This document shows, one piece after another, positions 8,902-17,381 of a stretch of DNA of 64,000 bases. Source of the DNA: an uncultured Oscillospiraceae bacterium (GTDB lineage: Bacteria; Bacillota; Clostridia; Oscillospirales; Acutalibacteraceae); the NCBI GenBank assembly GCA_958366985.1, contig CATXDC010000011.1, positions 34,471-98,470 of the forward strand, given 5' to 3'. Within the stretch, counting starts at the first letter, position 1. Each line of letters starts with the position of its first letter. The position numbers were made by a program, and so were the translations under genes. The notes under the pieces were generated by a model, which was given only the letters and a program-made list of their open reading frames with translations, searched no databases and was not told the origin of the DNA.

Positions 8902-9159
8902 TTACTTCTCCTGTGCCTCATAAGCTTCCCTTACAGCCTTTGCAAGCTGGTCAGGACAGGAAGTAGGCTTAAAGCCGCAGGTTATACCTGTAAATCTTTT
9001 TTCAACGTCGTCTATTTTCATTCCTCTTACAATTGCGCTTATGCCCTTGAGATTTCCGTCACATCCGCCGTGAAACTTTACGCTTTTTATTGTATCGCCC
9101 TCAAGCTCTACGTCAATAAATCTTGAACAGGTTCCCTTTGTCTTATATGTATATGTCAT
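8902..9159 (-). CDS. TSCPD domain protein (TIGR03905-like)
   Basis: An 85-residue protein containing the eponymous TSCPD motif (PTSCPDQLAKAV), with GTCS, GGCDGNLKG and ITCG cysteine motifs upstream. The arrangement matches the stand-alone TSCPD family, related to the C-terminal Cys-rich domain of vitamin B12-dependent ribonucleotide reductases; a metal-binding or RNR-linked role is only suggested. AAGGAG ribosome site; it lies upstream of, and co-directional with, the GNAT gene but is separated from it by a terminator. Confidence 0.85.
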   Translation of the reverse strand: MTYTYKTKGTCSRFIDVELEGDTIKSVKFHGGCDGNLKGISAIVRGMKIDDVEKRFTGITCGFKPTSCPDQLAKAVREAYEAQEK

Positions 9160-9229
9160 ATCCTTTTTCTCCTTTTACTTTATTTCAAGAGAAAAAGATA
9201 CATCAAAAATGAACTTCTGTCAAGTACAA

Positions 9230-9517
9230 TTACTTTCCTGCATCCTCTTCAGGCCTTTCAGTTTCAGGAACTGATGTGCCGTTGTCTTTTTCTTTTTCGG
9301 CTTCATAGAAGAATTTTTCTTCACTGCCTATTTTATGTATTCCAAGCTTTGCCCTTATATCCTTTAACAGACCGATAATGTAACATAACATAATAAAAAT
9401 AACACACGGTGGATAAAAAATCATCGTAGCGCACACAGCATCATTATCCATACGTAAAGAAATCAAAAACCAAATGAAAACCACAACGATCGAACCGAAT
9501 AAATATTTATATTTCAT
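9230..9517 (-). CDS. Small two-helix membrane protein
   Basis: A 95-residue orphan with two hydrophobic helices (about residues 6-20 and 32-50) joined by a short loop, and a charged Glu/Lys-rich cytosolic tail (EKEKDNGTSVPETERPEED). An AAGGATAAGAG ribosome site precedes ATG 9517. No family recognised. Confidence 0.6.
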   Translation of the reverse strand: MKYKYLFGSIVVVFIWFLISLRMDNDAVCATMIFYPPCVIFIMLCYIIGLLKDIRAKLGIHKIGSEEKFFYEAEKEKDNGTSVPETERPEEDAGK

Positions 9518-9705
9518 ATTCTCTTATCCTTATATTAGATTTCAGAACATCCTCACTTACAGCCTCACATTACAAGCTTCAAAATGTTTTAAGTATTTAT
9601 TCTCTCTACCTCCTGCACATGTTAAATTAAAACATTTTTTTATTTGTATTGAATTATATTATATTGATACTGCACATGTCAACGTATTTTAAATTTTACT
9701 TTAAA

Positions 9706-9734
9706 TTGACTTACACAGGATAAAATGCTATACT
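9706..9734 (+). promoter_or_regulatory. Sigma-A promoter of the C_GCAxxG_C_C gene
   Basis: TTGACT (9706-9711) and TATACT (9729-9734) are separated by 17 bp, placing the start about 50 nt before the ATG. Confidence 0.75.
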
Positions 9735-9789
9735 CCTCTGCGGAAAATATATAAAAAGTGAGTATTTCTTATGTTGGAGGTAAAAATAA

Positions 9790-10245
9790 ATGGAAAACAG
9801 AGTAGAAAAAGCTGTTGAAAATTTTAAATCCGGCTGCAACTGTTCACAGGCAGTTTTACTGGCTTATGCCGATTTAATAGGTCTTGACGAAAAAACAGCT
9901 ATGCTTATTTCTTCCGGTCTCGGCGGCGGAGTAGGCAGAATGAGAGAAGTTTGCGGAGCATTCAACGCCGCTGCCATAGTAACTGGTATGAAGGTAGGCA
10001 GTCTTGATCCCAACGACAGACAGGCTAAAAAACACACCTATGAAACTGTACAGAAAGTAGCCGAGGAGTTCAAAAAGACAAATCACTCCATTGTCTGCCG
10101 TGAGCTTTTAGGTCTTGATAAATCGAAAAAAGAAACAGCTACTCCCGATGTGCGCAACGCCGAATACTATAAAAAGCGTCCCTGCGCTCATATTGTAGCC
10201 GATGCTGCAAGAGCGCTGGAAGCAGTCATTTTCAATGAGGAATAA
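9790..10245 (+). CDS. C_GCAxxG_C_C family (redox-type) protein
   Basis: A 151-residue protein with the family's spaced cysteines: SGCNCSQAV (residues ~15-19), VCGAFNAAAIVTG (the C-GAxxxxxxG core), VCRELLG and RPCAHIV. The family is widespread in anaerobes and is thought to be a membrane-associated or redox-active Cys protein; its reaction is not established. A GGAGG ribosome site gives a clear start. It is monocistronic with a strong promoter. Confidence 0.85.
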   Translation: MENRVEKAVENFKSGCNCSQAVLLAYADLIGLDEKTAMLISSGLGGGVGRMREVCGAFNAAAIVTGMKVGSLDPNDRQAKKHTYETVQKVAEEFKKTNHSIVCRELLGLDKSKKETATPDVRNAEYYKKRPCAHIVADAARALEAVIFNEE

Positions 10246-10299
10246 TTTGAAAGATTATTCAAATATTGTAAATGAATTGTAAATATGTGTTTTTCTTCC

Positions 10300-10330
10300 T
10301 TGACTAAACAGCGAATAGTGATAATATAAA
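10300..10330 (+). promoter_or_regulatory. Probable promoter of the Mn2+ riboswitch transcript
   Basis: TTGACT (10300-10305) lies upstream of an AT-rich -10 region (GATAATATAAA, 10320-10330). The -35 is good but the exact -10 hexamer is ambiguous. Confidence 0.45.
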
Positions 10331-10364
10331 GTCAGAGATTAAAACATATTCACTTTGGTTTTTA

Positions 10365-10495
10365 CCGAAGGGGAGTAGCTTTTGCGAATAGCAATCATCC
10401 GGTCAACAGCCGCTTTTTAGCTGGCCGGACGACCTGCCGTCAAAACATACGCAGGTAGCAAGACCTTTGGCAGGTTACTGCTGAGGGTCTTTTTT
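10365..10495 (+). promoter_or_regulatory. yybP-ykoY (Mn2+-sensing) riboswitch with terminator
   Basis: The conserved 5' element GAAGGGGAGTAGC (10368-10380) and the 3' element TAGCAAGACCTTTGG (10456-10470) form the closing helix (CCGAAGG with CCTTTGG). Between them lie a CCGG/CCGG helix (TCATCCGG...GCCGGACGAC) and an ACATACGCAGG segment. AGACC (10461-10465) instead pairs with GGGTCT (10485-10490), followed by T residues, as a terminator. Metal binding should stabilise the aptamer and release the terminator, so the downstream pump is predicted to be switched on by Mn2+. Family behaviour is established; the fold here was read by eye. Confidence 0.9.
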
Positions 10496-10527
10496 GTTTT
10501 AACCGAAAAATTGAAAGGGTGCGGAAA

Positions 10528-13170
10528 ATGAAATTCTATCTCGAAGAAGCCGAACAGGTTATGAAAGACCTTGACGCTGTGCCCGAAGGACTTACCTCCG
10601 ACGAAGCGTCAAAGCGCCTTCAGAAGTACGGCAAAAATGAACTGGCAAAACCCAAGGGCAAATCGCTTATACGCCGATTCCTTGAACAGCTGGCTGACCC
10701 AATGATAATAATTCTCCTTGCAGCCGCTGTTGTTTCTGGAATCACTGCCGCTTATGCAAACGAATCCTTTGCTGATGTATTCATCATCCTTTTCGTTGTC
10801 ATAATCAACGCAGTATTGGGCGTTTATCAGGAGAGCAAAGCTGAAAAGGCAATTGAAGCTCTTCAGCAAATGACTGCCGCCACTTCCAAAGTTCTCCGTG
10901 ACGGAGAAATAGCTCACGTTAAGAGTGCAGATATGGTTCCCGGCGATGTGGTTCTTCTTGAAGCAGGCGACGCTGTTCCCGCAGACTGCCGAATCATAGA
11001 AAGCGCAAGCCTTAAAATTGAGGAAGCCGCTCTTACAGGCGAATCGGTTCCCGCCGGAAAGATAATGGAAAAACTTCTTCCCTCCGACGGTAAGGATGTC
11101 CCCTTAGGCGACAGAAAAAATATGGCATACATGGGCAGCACCGTTGTTTACGGACGAGGCAAAGCCGTTGTAACCCGTACAGGTATGGAAACTGAAATGG
11201 GCAAGATTGCATCTGCAATCACCAACGCCGAAGACGGTCAGACTCCCTTACAGAAAAAGCTCTCTCAGCTTAGCAAAATTCTCTCTTTCATCGTTCTTGG
11301 TATCTGTGTATTTATCTTTATTTTCTCCTTTGTACGTGCGGGAGATTTCTCCTTTACAACAGCAATCAATACATTCATGATAGCTGTCAGCCTTGCAGTT
11401 GCCGCAATTCCCGAAGGTCTTGCAACAGTTGTTACAATTGTTCTCTCTATGGGCGTTACAGGCATGTCAAAGCGAAATGCTGTTATCAGAAAGCTCACGG
11501 CAGTTGAAACCCTCGGCTGCGCTCAGATAATCTGCTCCGACAAAACCGGTACACTTACTCAGAATAAGATGACCGTTGTTGAGCACTACTCAGCAGACGA
11601 AAAGCTCCTTGCAAGAGCAATGGCTCTTTGCACCGACGCAGAAGTACAGCACGACGGCAGCGTAACAGGTGAACCCACCGAAGCCGCTCTTGTAGCCTAC
11701 GGTCTTTCACTGGGTCTTAATAAAACCGAAATGAAAGAGTCCTCTCCCAGAATCGGAGAAGCACCCTTTGACTCAATGAGAAAAATGATGTCCACCGTTC
11801 ACTCTGCAGGTGACGGATTTGTACAGTACACAAAGGGCGCACCTGACGTTGTTCTCAGCCGCTGCACAAAATGTCTCGGAGAAAACGGCACAGTCATTGA
11901 CATGACCGACGAAATAAGAGAAAAGATTGCTTCTCAGAACAAAGCTATGGCAGATAAGGCTCTGCGTGTTCTCGCCGCGGCTTACAGAGAATATACTTCA
12001 CAGCCTTCGGATTTTGCTCCCGAAGCCTTGGAAAGCAACCTTATCTTTATAGGTCTTACAGGAATGATTGACCCTGTCCGTCCCGAGGTTGTAGCTTCAA
12101 TTAAAGAATGTAAGGAAGCCGGTATACGTCCCATTATGATAACCGGTGACCACAAGGATACCGCTGTTGCAATAGCTATGGAGCTTGGAATAATAGAAAA
12201 CGCTTCACAGGCAATTACAGGCTCTGAGCTTTCCGAAATGTCAGATGAAGAATTTGAAAAGCGTGTAGGCGACTTCTCAGTTTATGCCCGTGTTCAACCG
12301 GAACACAAAGTAAGAATAGTCAACGCATGGCGCAAAAAGGGCTGTGTAACAGCTATGACCGGTGACGGCGTAAACGATGCACCGTCAATTAAAAGCGCAG
12401 ATATCGGCATCGGAATGGGCATTACAGGTACTGACGTTACTAAGAACGTTGCGGACATGGTTCTCGCTGACGACAACTTTGCAACAATCGTTGCAGCAGT
12501 TGAAGAGGGCAGAAAGATTTACGACAACATCCGTAAATCCATTCAGTTCCTCCTGGCTTCAAACCTCAGTGAGGTTATCTCAATTTTCACAGCCACTCTT
12601 TTAGGCTTTACAATACTTGAACCTGTACACATTCTTTGGATTAACCTTATTACCGATACCTTCCCCGCTCTTGCACTGGGTATGGAAAAAGGCGAACCGA
12701 ACCTTATGAAGCGTAAGCCACGTAATCCCTCAGACGGAATTTTCGCCGGCGGAATGGGCTTCGACGTTGCGTATCAGGGCATACTCGTTTCAATAGTAAC
12801 CCTTGCAGCTTACTTTATAGGTCACTTTATGGAAGCCGGTGTATGGGAAATCACAAACAGCCCCGACGGTGTAACTATGGCATTCCTTACAATGTCCATG
12901 GCTGAGATTTTCCACTCATACAACATGCGCTCAAGAACAGGCTCTATCTTCAAGCTTAAACATCACAATTTCTATATCTTCGGCGCAATGGTAGCTTCAC
13001 TTCTTCTGACCTCAGCAGTTATCTATATCCCCTTCCTTTCAAATGCGTTCCAGTTCGAGCACATTTCATTTACTGAATATGTTGTATCACTCGCCCTTGC
13101 ATTCTCAGTGATACCAATTGTTGAAATCGTAAAGGCTATACAGCGTGCCGCTGCAAAAAGACGCAAATAA
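10528..13170 (+). CDS. Type II cation-transporting P-type ATPase, likely Mn2+ (or Ca2+) exporter
   Basis: An 880-residue pump. In order: cation-ATPase N domain, LTGES actuator motif, M4 PEGL (295-298), DKTGTLT with phosphorylated Asp338, KGAPD nucleotide-binding motif, MITGDHKDTA, TGDGVNDAP hinge, M6 NLITD ion-site motif and a C-terminal four-helix domain. PEGL plus NLITD put it in the Ca2+/Mn2+ (PMCA/SERCA-like) group. The Mn2+ riboswitch directly upstream argues for Mn2+ efflux or homeostasis. ATG 10528 with GAAAGGG upstream is preferred to GTG 10519, which overlaps that site. A strong terminator follows. Confidence 0.92.
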   Translation: MKFYLEEAEQVMKDLDAVPEGLTSDEASKRLQKYGKNELAKPKGKSLIRRFLEQLADPMIIILLAAAVVSGITAAYANESFADVFIILFVVIINAVLGVYQESKAEKAIEALQQMTAATSKVLRDGEIAHVKSADMVPGDVVLLEAGDAVPADCRIIESASLKIEEAALTGESVPAGKIMEKLLPSDGKDVPLGDRKNMAYMGSTVVYGRGKAVVTRTGMETEMGKIASAITNAEDGQTPLQKKLSQLSKILSFIVLGICVFIFIFSFVRAGDFSFTTAINTFMIAVSLAVAAIPEGLATVVTIVLSMGVTGMSKRNAVIRKLTAVETLGCAQIICSDKTGTLTQNKMTVVEHYSADEKLLARAMALCTDAEVQHDGSVTGEPTEAALVAYGLSLGLNKTEMKESSPRIGEAPFDSMRKMMSTVHSAGDGFVQYTKGAPDVVLSRCTKCLGENGTVIDMTDEIREKIASQNKAMADKALRVLAAAYREYTSQPSDFAPEALESNLIFIGLTGMIDPVRPEVVASIKECKEAGIRPIMITGDHKDTAVAIAMELGIIENASQAITGSELSEMSDEEFEKRVGDFSVYARVQPEHKVRIVNAWRKKGCVTAMTGDGVNDAPSIKSADIGIGMGITGTDVTKNVADMVLADDNFATIVAAVEEGRKIYDNIRKSIQFLLASNLSEVISIFTATLLGFTILEPVHILWINLITDTFPALALGMEKGEPNLMKRKPRNPSDGIFAGGMGFDVAYQGILVSIVTLAAYFIGHFMEAGVWEITNSPDGVTMAFLTMSMAEIFHSYNMRSRTGSIFKLKHHNFYIFGAMVASLLLTSAVIYIPFLSNAFQFEHISFTEYVVSLALAFSVIPIVEIVKAIQRAAAKRRK

Positions 13171-13188
13171 AATTATATAAGGACAACA

Positions 13189-13220
13189 AAAAACCGCAGA
13201 GCGTTTGCTCTGCGGTTTTT
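13189..13220. terminator. Bidirectional terminator between the P-type ATPase and ferredoxin genes
   Basis: A 14-bp stem (13189-13202 with 13207-13220), AAAAACCGCAGAGC and its complement around a 4-nt loop, with T runs on both strands. Confidence 0.9.
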
Positions 13221-13236
13221 TATTTTGCTTTTTTAA

Positions 13237-13407
13237 TTATGCCTGCTGGGGAGCTCCAACGGGGCAAGCGTCTGCGCAAGCACCGCACTCAATGCAGGTA
13301 TCAGCATCGATTACATACTTTCCGTCGCCCTCAGAAATAGCCTCTACAGGGCACTCTGCTGCGCAAGCGCCGCAGGAGATGCAATCGTCAGAAATTACAT
13401 ATGCCAT
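13237..13407 (-). CDS. 2[4Fe-4S] clostridial-type ferredoxin
   Basis: A 56-residue ORF starting MAYVISDDCISCGAC. Two CxxCxxCxxxCP motifs are complete: CISCGACAAECP and CIECGACADACP, the signature of the low-potential two-cluster ferredoxins of anaerobes. These carry electrons for pyruvate:ferredoxin oxidoreductase, hydrogenase and similar enzymes. A perfect AAGGAGG ribosome site precedes ATG 13407, and a terminator follows the stop. It is a single-gene unit. Confidence 0.95.
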   Translation of the reverse strand: MAYVISDDCISCGACAAECPVEAISEGDGKYVIDADTCIECGACADACPVGAPQQA

Positions 13408-13548
13408 TTTAGTTGCCTCCTTATCACCTTTTTCCTTATTGTATCACATGACGGCTAAATTTCAAGGGGATTTTTAATATAAATAATAAATTCCTTTTTA
13501 ACGGTGCATAATAAATTTGTATATTCTTCCGGAGAAAGGGGTAAAAAA

Positions 13549-14379
13549 ATGAAAAACGGAAAAATAAAGGGAAATGCAAAATGGCTTCTTGCAGGACACG
13601 GCTTCGCCTGTGCATTGGCAGTGTTCGCTTACATTTGTGTATGGCTCGCTTTCGGAAACTCTGCAAGAGCGGTGAATCTGATTTTTATGGACACAACAGT
13701 GAAAAACACGCTTACATCTGTTGACCCGCTTCTTTACAGTGGACTGCGGCTTTTAGCCTCCTGCGCTGCACTTATTCTTTCCGCATTTGCCATAGGAGCT
13801 TTCCGCACGGGTATTGATGCATGGTTCTGGAAGAGGTCAACGAGAGAATATGCGTCCTATGATCTTTTTTTCAAAGGATTTCTGATGTTCGGAAAATCCG
13901 CATGGCTTTGGATTTCCCTTAAAATTATAAACACAGCCGCACTTATAGTATTTCTGATTCCAGCAGGAATTTTCAGTTCTGTTTTTTATTACCTTGCAGT
14001 AAATGATTTTTCAGTATATACAGTTCTTGCAGCGGCCCTTGCAGCTTTGATATCTGCATTGGGCGGAATTCTTTTCTCATGGACTTATATGCAGAAATTT
14101 GCTCTGAGCACTTATTTTATATCTGAAAATCCTCTTATGTCCGCCTGGGGTGCCATTCGTGAAAGTGCAGTATACATGACCGGAAATGAACGCAAGCTTA
14201 TTATGCACAAAATAAGCTTTCTGCCGTGGCTTTTATCCTGCGTACTGATTCTGCCTGCACTTTATGTACTGCCCTACTACTATCAGAGCTGCGCCTGTTT
14301 TGCAAGAGGACTCCTTATGAGCACAAAGCTTAAAAGTGACAGCGCTTTTATTTTAGGAAGTCCCATTCCCGAAAGATAA
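13549..14379 (+). CDS. Polytopic membrane protein, DUF975-like
   Basis: A 276-residue protein with about six hydrophobic helices. ATG 13549 follows AAAGGGG; the frame extends upstream but without a ribosome site. The C-terminal part (NPLMSAWGAIRESAVYMTGNE, then an SFLPWLL helix and a PYYYQSCACFARGLL end) resembles the DUF975 family of small integral membrane proteins, which end in a PY...T...FY pattern. The match is approximate and no activity is known. Confidence 0.6.
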   Translation: MKNGKIKGNAKWLLAGHGFACALAVFAYICVWLAFGNSARAVNLIFMDTTVKNTLTSVDPLLYSGLRLLASCAALILSAFAIGAFRTGIDAWFWKRSTREYASYDLFFKGFLMFGKSAWLWISLKIINTAALIVFLIPAGIFSSVFYYLAVNDFSVYTVLAAALAALISALGGILFSWTYMQKFALSTYFISENPLMSAWGAIRESAVYMTGNERKLIMHKISFLPWLLSCVLILPALYVLPYYYQSCACFARGLLMSTKLKSDSAFILGSPIPER

Positions 14380-14452
14380 TATGTTGTAACGAAAGAGTAT
14401 ATATTGTATAATCACCTTGCAGAAAAGTTTCAGGCTTTGTGAGGTGCAAAAG

Positions 14453-14827
14453 GTGACAGATAAAAATATACAGACACAGCAATCGGTTACTGTAATCGTT
14501 TCCGATAACATATACAGCAAAGAGGAAAACAACAAATTTTTTGACAGTCTGTTTGCCTGTCAGCTTCCATTAAAAATCATCGTACAGCGCTCCATGCTGG
14601 AAAACGGCAACTTTCCTCTTGAATATTTAGAAAGAGAAAACCTTTTACCCCTGCACGGAGACGATTTTGTAAAAGAGGCAAGAAAAATAGCTAAAGGCGA
14701 ACGAGTATTAGTTTTAAAAAAGCCCTGTATTATCTCTGAAAAAGCTTTTGAAAAAATATTTTCTCTTAGGCTACAAGGAAAGTTTTTTGAACTCACCGCT
14801 AAAAAAATTATAGGAAACTCAAAATAA
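14453..14827 (+). CDS. Hypothetical protein
   Basis: A 124-residue soluble protein, not recognised. GTG 14453 is chosen because GAGGTG lies 6 nt upstream; a TTG at 14417 is the only alternative. It starts with strand-like VTVIVSDN and carries a central LPLHGDDFVKEARKIAKGERVLVLKKP segment. It follows the DUF975-like gene by 73 nt and ends at a terminator, so the two may form a small operon. Confidence 0.5.
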   Translation: MTDKNIQTQQSVTVIVSDNIYSKEENNKFFDSLFACQLPLKIIVQRSMLENGNFPLEYLERENLLPLHGDDFVKEARKIAKGERVLVLKKPCIISEKAFEKIFSLRLQGKFFELTAKKIIGNSK

Positions 14828-14833
14828 AAAGTT

Positions 14834-14865
14834 AAGGCGAAATGCATTAAACTGCATTTCGCCTT
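14834..14865. terminator. Bidirectional terminator
   Basis: A 13-bp stem AAGGCGAAATGCA (14834-14846) with its complement (14853-14865) sits between convergent genes. Confidence 0.85.
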
Positions 14866-14868
14866 ATT

Positions 14869-16119
14869 TTATTCACTCTTACTATTTACAATTTCAATTT
14901 CGGTAACTCGCCTTGAATCGGTTTTTGTAACAGTTACGGTAAAGTTCTGATATGTAAATGTGTCGCCCAGTTCGGGAATCTTTCCGAGCTGATACATTAC
15001 CCAGCCGCTTACAGTGACAAAATCATATTCCTCTTCCGGAGTGCAGCCGAAATACTCCATCATATCTTCAAAATTAATTGAGCAATCTATTATAAATCGG
15101 TTTTCGCCTACTTTTCGTATCTCTTCCAAAACCTCTTCATGTTCGTCGTAGATTTCTCCTACAAGCTCTTCCAGAATATCCTCTATGGTTATAATACCGA
15201 CAGTTCCGCCGAACTCATCAACTACCACTGCCATATGTACCTTGGAGCGCTGCATAAGCCTTAAAAGCTTAAAGACAAGCATATTCTCCGAAACATAAAT
15301 TGTTTCTCGCATAAGGTCGGTGACACGAAGATATTTGTTATCGTGCTTATTGTAAAAATCTTTCTGATATATAACTCCTGTAATGTTATCAAGGGTTTCT
15401 TTATAGACGGGTATTCTCGAAAATCCGCTCTCTCTGAATACACGCTCAAGCTCCTCAAGGGAGTCGTCCTCTTCCACAGCCTCAACATCTACACGGGGAG
15501 TGAGTATTTCGGAAACCTCAAGGTCACCGAAATCGAGAGCCGACCTTAAAAGCTCGCCCTCATGGCTGTCTATAACTCCGTCCTGCTGAACCTCGTCCAC
15601 AATGGTTTTAAGCTCTTCTTCAGTAATACCGCTCTTTTTATCTCCGATTTTTGCAAGCTTCATCAAAAGCTTCTTCCACTGAGAAAAAAGGAAGTTTACA
15701 GGCTTTAAGCAGATAATCAGCACACGCATAATAGGTGCGGAAAATTTTGAGAAGCTCTCGGGCTTTTCCTTTGCAATGCTTTTGGGAGATATTTCACCGA
15801 AAATCAGCACTACAATTGTCATTACGATAGTTGAAATTGTGACTCCGGCATCTCCTAACCATTTTGTAAATATAGCCGTTGCCAAAGAAGCAGAAGCGAT
15901 ATTTACGATATTGTTGCCTATAAGGATAGTCGAAAGAAGATTATCGTAATCTTCAAAAATCTTAAGCGCCAACTTGGCTTTTTTATCGCCGTCAGCAGCC
16001 ATTTTTTTCATTCTGATTTGATTAAGTGAGGTAAACGCTGTTTCTGTTGCCGAAAAATAGGCGGACAATAATATAAGCACCGCCAAAACTGCAATATACA
16101 GTGCACTTTCACTTTCCAT
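14869..16119 (-). CDS. CNNM/CorC-type transporter (hemolysin family, DUF21-CBS-CorC_HlyC)
   Basis: A 416-residue protein. Residues 1-~185 form the DUF21 (CNNM) membrane domain with SATETAFTSLNQIRMKK, IGNNIVNIASAS and FGEISPKSIAKEKPE. Two CBS motifs follow (ILTPRVDVEAVEEDDSL; VVVDEFGGTVGIITIEDILEELVGEI), then a CorC_HlyC domain (~335-412). Family members move Mg2+ or other divalent cations; the 'hemolysin' name is historical. It is the last gene of the leftward cluster and is followed by a terminator. Confidence 0.9.
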   Translation of the reverse strand: MESESALYIAVLAVLILLSAYFSATETAFTSLNQIRMKKMAADGDKKAKLALKIFEDYDNLLSTILIGNNIVNIASASLATAIFTKWLGDAGVTISTIVMTIVVLIFGEISPKSIAKEKPESFSKFSAPIMRVLIICLKPVNFLFSQWKKLLMKLAKIGDKKSGITEEELKTIVDEVQQDGVIDSHEGELLRSALDFGDLEVSEILTPRVDVEAVEEDDSLEELERVFRESGFSRIPVYKETLDNITGVIYQKDFYNKHDNKYLRVTDLMRETIYVSENMLVFKLLRLMQRSKVHMAVVVDEFGGTVGIITIEDILEELVGEIYDEHEEVLEEIRKVGENRFIIDCSINFEDMMEYFGCTPEEEYDFVTVSGWVMYQLGKIPELGDTFTYQNFTVTVTKTDSRRVTEIEIVNSKSE

Positions 16120-16177
16120 TTAAAATAATCACTCCAAATTTATCTTTTTGCACTATGGACAAAAGAGATTTGTCCAT

Positions 16178-16864
16178 TTATATTTCACACTGGTTTTCTT
16201 CTTTCCAGATGAGCTTTTCGCCTATTATCTGTGCTTCACAATACTCTTTAAGGAGCTCTGCGGCGGTTTTAGCGGCATTTTCGGCGCTTTCGTGACTTCC
16301 GAAAGCATAGATGCACATAAGGATTTCTCTCTCTCCTTCATCTATTTTTGAACGCTGGCTGTCACTTGTGGGATTACCGAAAAAACCTTCACTGTCACGC
16401 ATTGCGGGGAGATTTTCAACATTCACCGCTTCTCTGCCTATGCCCTGATAGCTTGTTCCCTCTGGAGAAACTGTCAGTTCAAGGGGCGGATTGATACTCG
16501 AAACATCAAAGGTGCTTATTGAAAAGCCTGTGGTTATGGAAACAAGATTATTTATATCCACAACGTTATTGATTCTGTAAAGACCTTTGCCTTTTACAAC
16601 TCTTCTGAGCATTGCCTCAGCTGCATTGCGGTAGCGGTGAGGATCTTTGCCTACGGCTTTATAGCAAAGACGAGTATTTGCGATTTCTTCCTTTTTCATT
16701 ATTTCATCAAGAGGAAGAGTCTCTTCGATTTTTTCACATTCTCCCGCAATAAGCTCCAGAAGCTTTTCACTGCTCTTTTCTGCCTTTACATTGGCATGGA
16801 TAAGATATGCAGCAGCCTTTTCATATTTTCTTGTCAGCTCATCTGATATTGTGACTTTAATCAT
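16178..16864 (-). CDS. B3/B4 tRNA-binding domain protein
   Basis: A 228-residue stand-alone B3/B4 domain, the editing or tRNA-binding module otherwise found inside PheRS beta. The diagnostic stretch is DPHRYRNAAEAMLRR...GLYRINNVVDINNLVSI, followed by EAVNVENLPAMRDSEGFFGNP. Stand-alone versions may act on mischarged tRNA or bind free amino acids, but their role is not settled. The start overlaps the stop of the upstream GNAT gene by 4 nt (ATGA), indicating translational coupling. Confidence 0.8.
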   Translation of the reverse strand: MIKVTISDELTRKYEKAAAYLIHANVKAEKSSEKLLELIAGECEKIEETLPLDEIMKKEEIANTRLCYKAVGKDPHRYRNAAEAMLRRVVKGKGLYRINNVVDINNLVSITTGFSISTFDVSSINPPLELTVSPEGTSYQGIGREAVNVENLPAMRDSEGFFGNPTSDSQRSKIDEGEREILMCIYAFGSHESAENAAKTAAELLKEYCEAQIIGEKLIWKEENQCEI

Positions 16865-17376
16865 TTTTCATCTTCCTTTTCAGCAAGACGGCAAAGAGCT
16901 TCTCTGTCAAGACGGTATACAGTCCAGTCGGACATCGCCTTTGCGCCCATGCTCTTATAAAACTCAATAGAGGGCTTATTCCAGTTAAGACAAACCCAGT
17001 CCATTCTTCCGTCGCCACGGCTGTATGCAGCATTTGCAACTGCCATAAACAGGGCTTTGCCTATTCCCTTGCCTCTCATATGGGGATAGACAAAAAGATC
17101 TTCAAGATACATATTTGCTCTGCCCAAAAAGGTTGAATAGTTTCTGAAATAAAGGGCAAAGCCTGCGGTTTCGCCGTTATACTCAGCAAGAATTACAGCA
17201 GCTTCATTTCGGACAAAAACAGATTCCCTGATATCTTCCTGTGTTGCAGTAACCTCGTCGAGCATTTTTTCGTACTCGGCAATTCCTCTTATAAGATTAT
17301 ATATTGTTCCGGCATCTGACGGCTCTGCGTCACGCAGAACAAGATTTTCTATTTCTGTTTTGTAATTCATAATCAT
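16861..17376 (-). CDS. GNAT acetyltransferase, spermidine/diamine N-acetyltransferase-like
   Basis: A 171-residue GNAT. YLEDLFVYPHMRGKGIGKALF is the acetyl-CoA motif in the form typical of SSAT/diamine acetyltransferases, and the DWVCLNWNKPSIEFYKSMGA...WTVYRL end matches the same subgroup. Polyamine or amino-acid acetylation is likely but not proven. Its ribosome site (TGAGGTAA) overlaps the stop of the upstream GH123-like gene. Confidence 0.82.
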   Translation of the reverse strand: MIMNYKTEIENLVLRDAEPSDAGTIYNLIRGIAEYEKMLDEVTATQEDIRESVFVRNEAAVILAEYNGETAGFALYFRNYSTFLGRANMYLEDLFVYPHMRGKGIGKALFMAVANAAYSRGDGRMDWVCLNWNKPSIEFYKSMGAKAMSDWTVYRLDREALCRLAEKEDEK

Positions 17377-17381
17377 TTACC

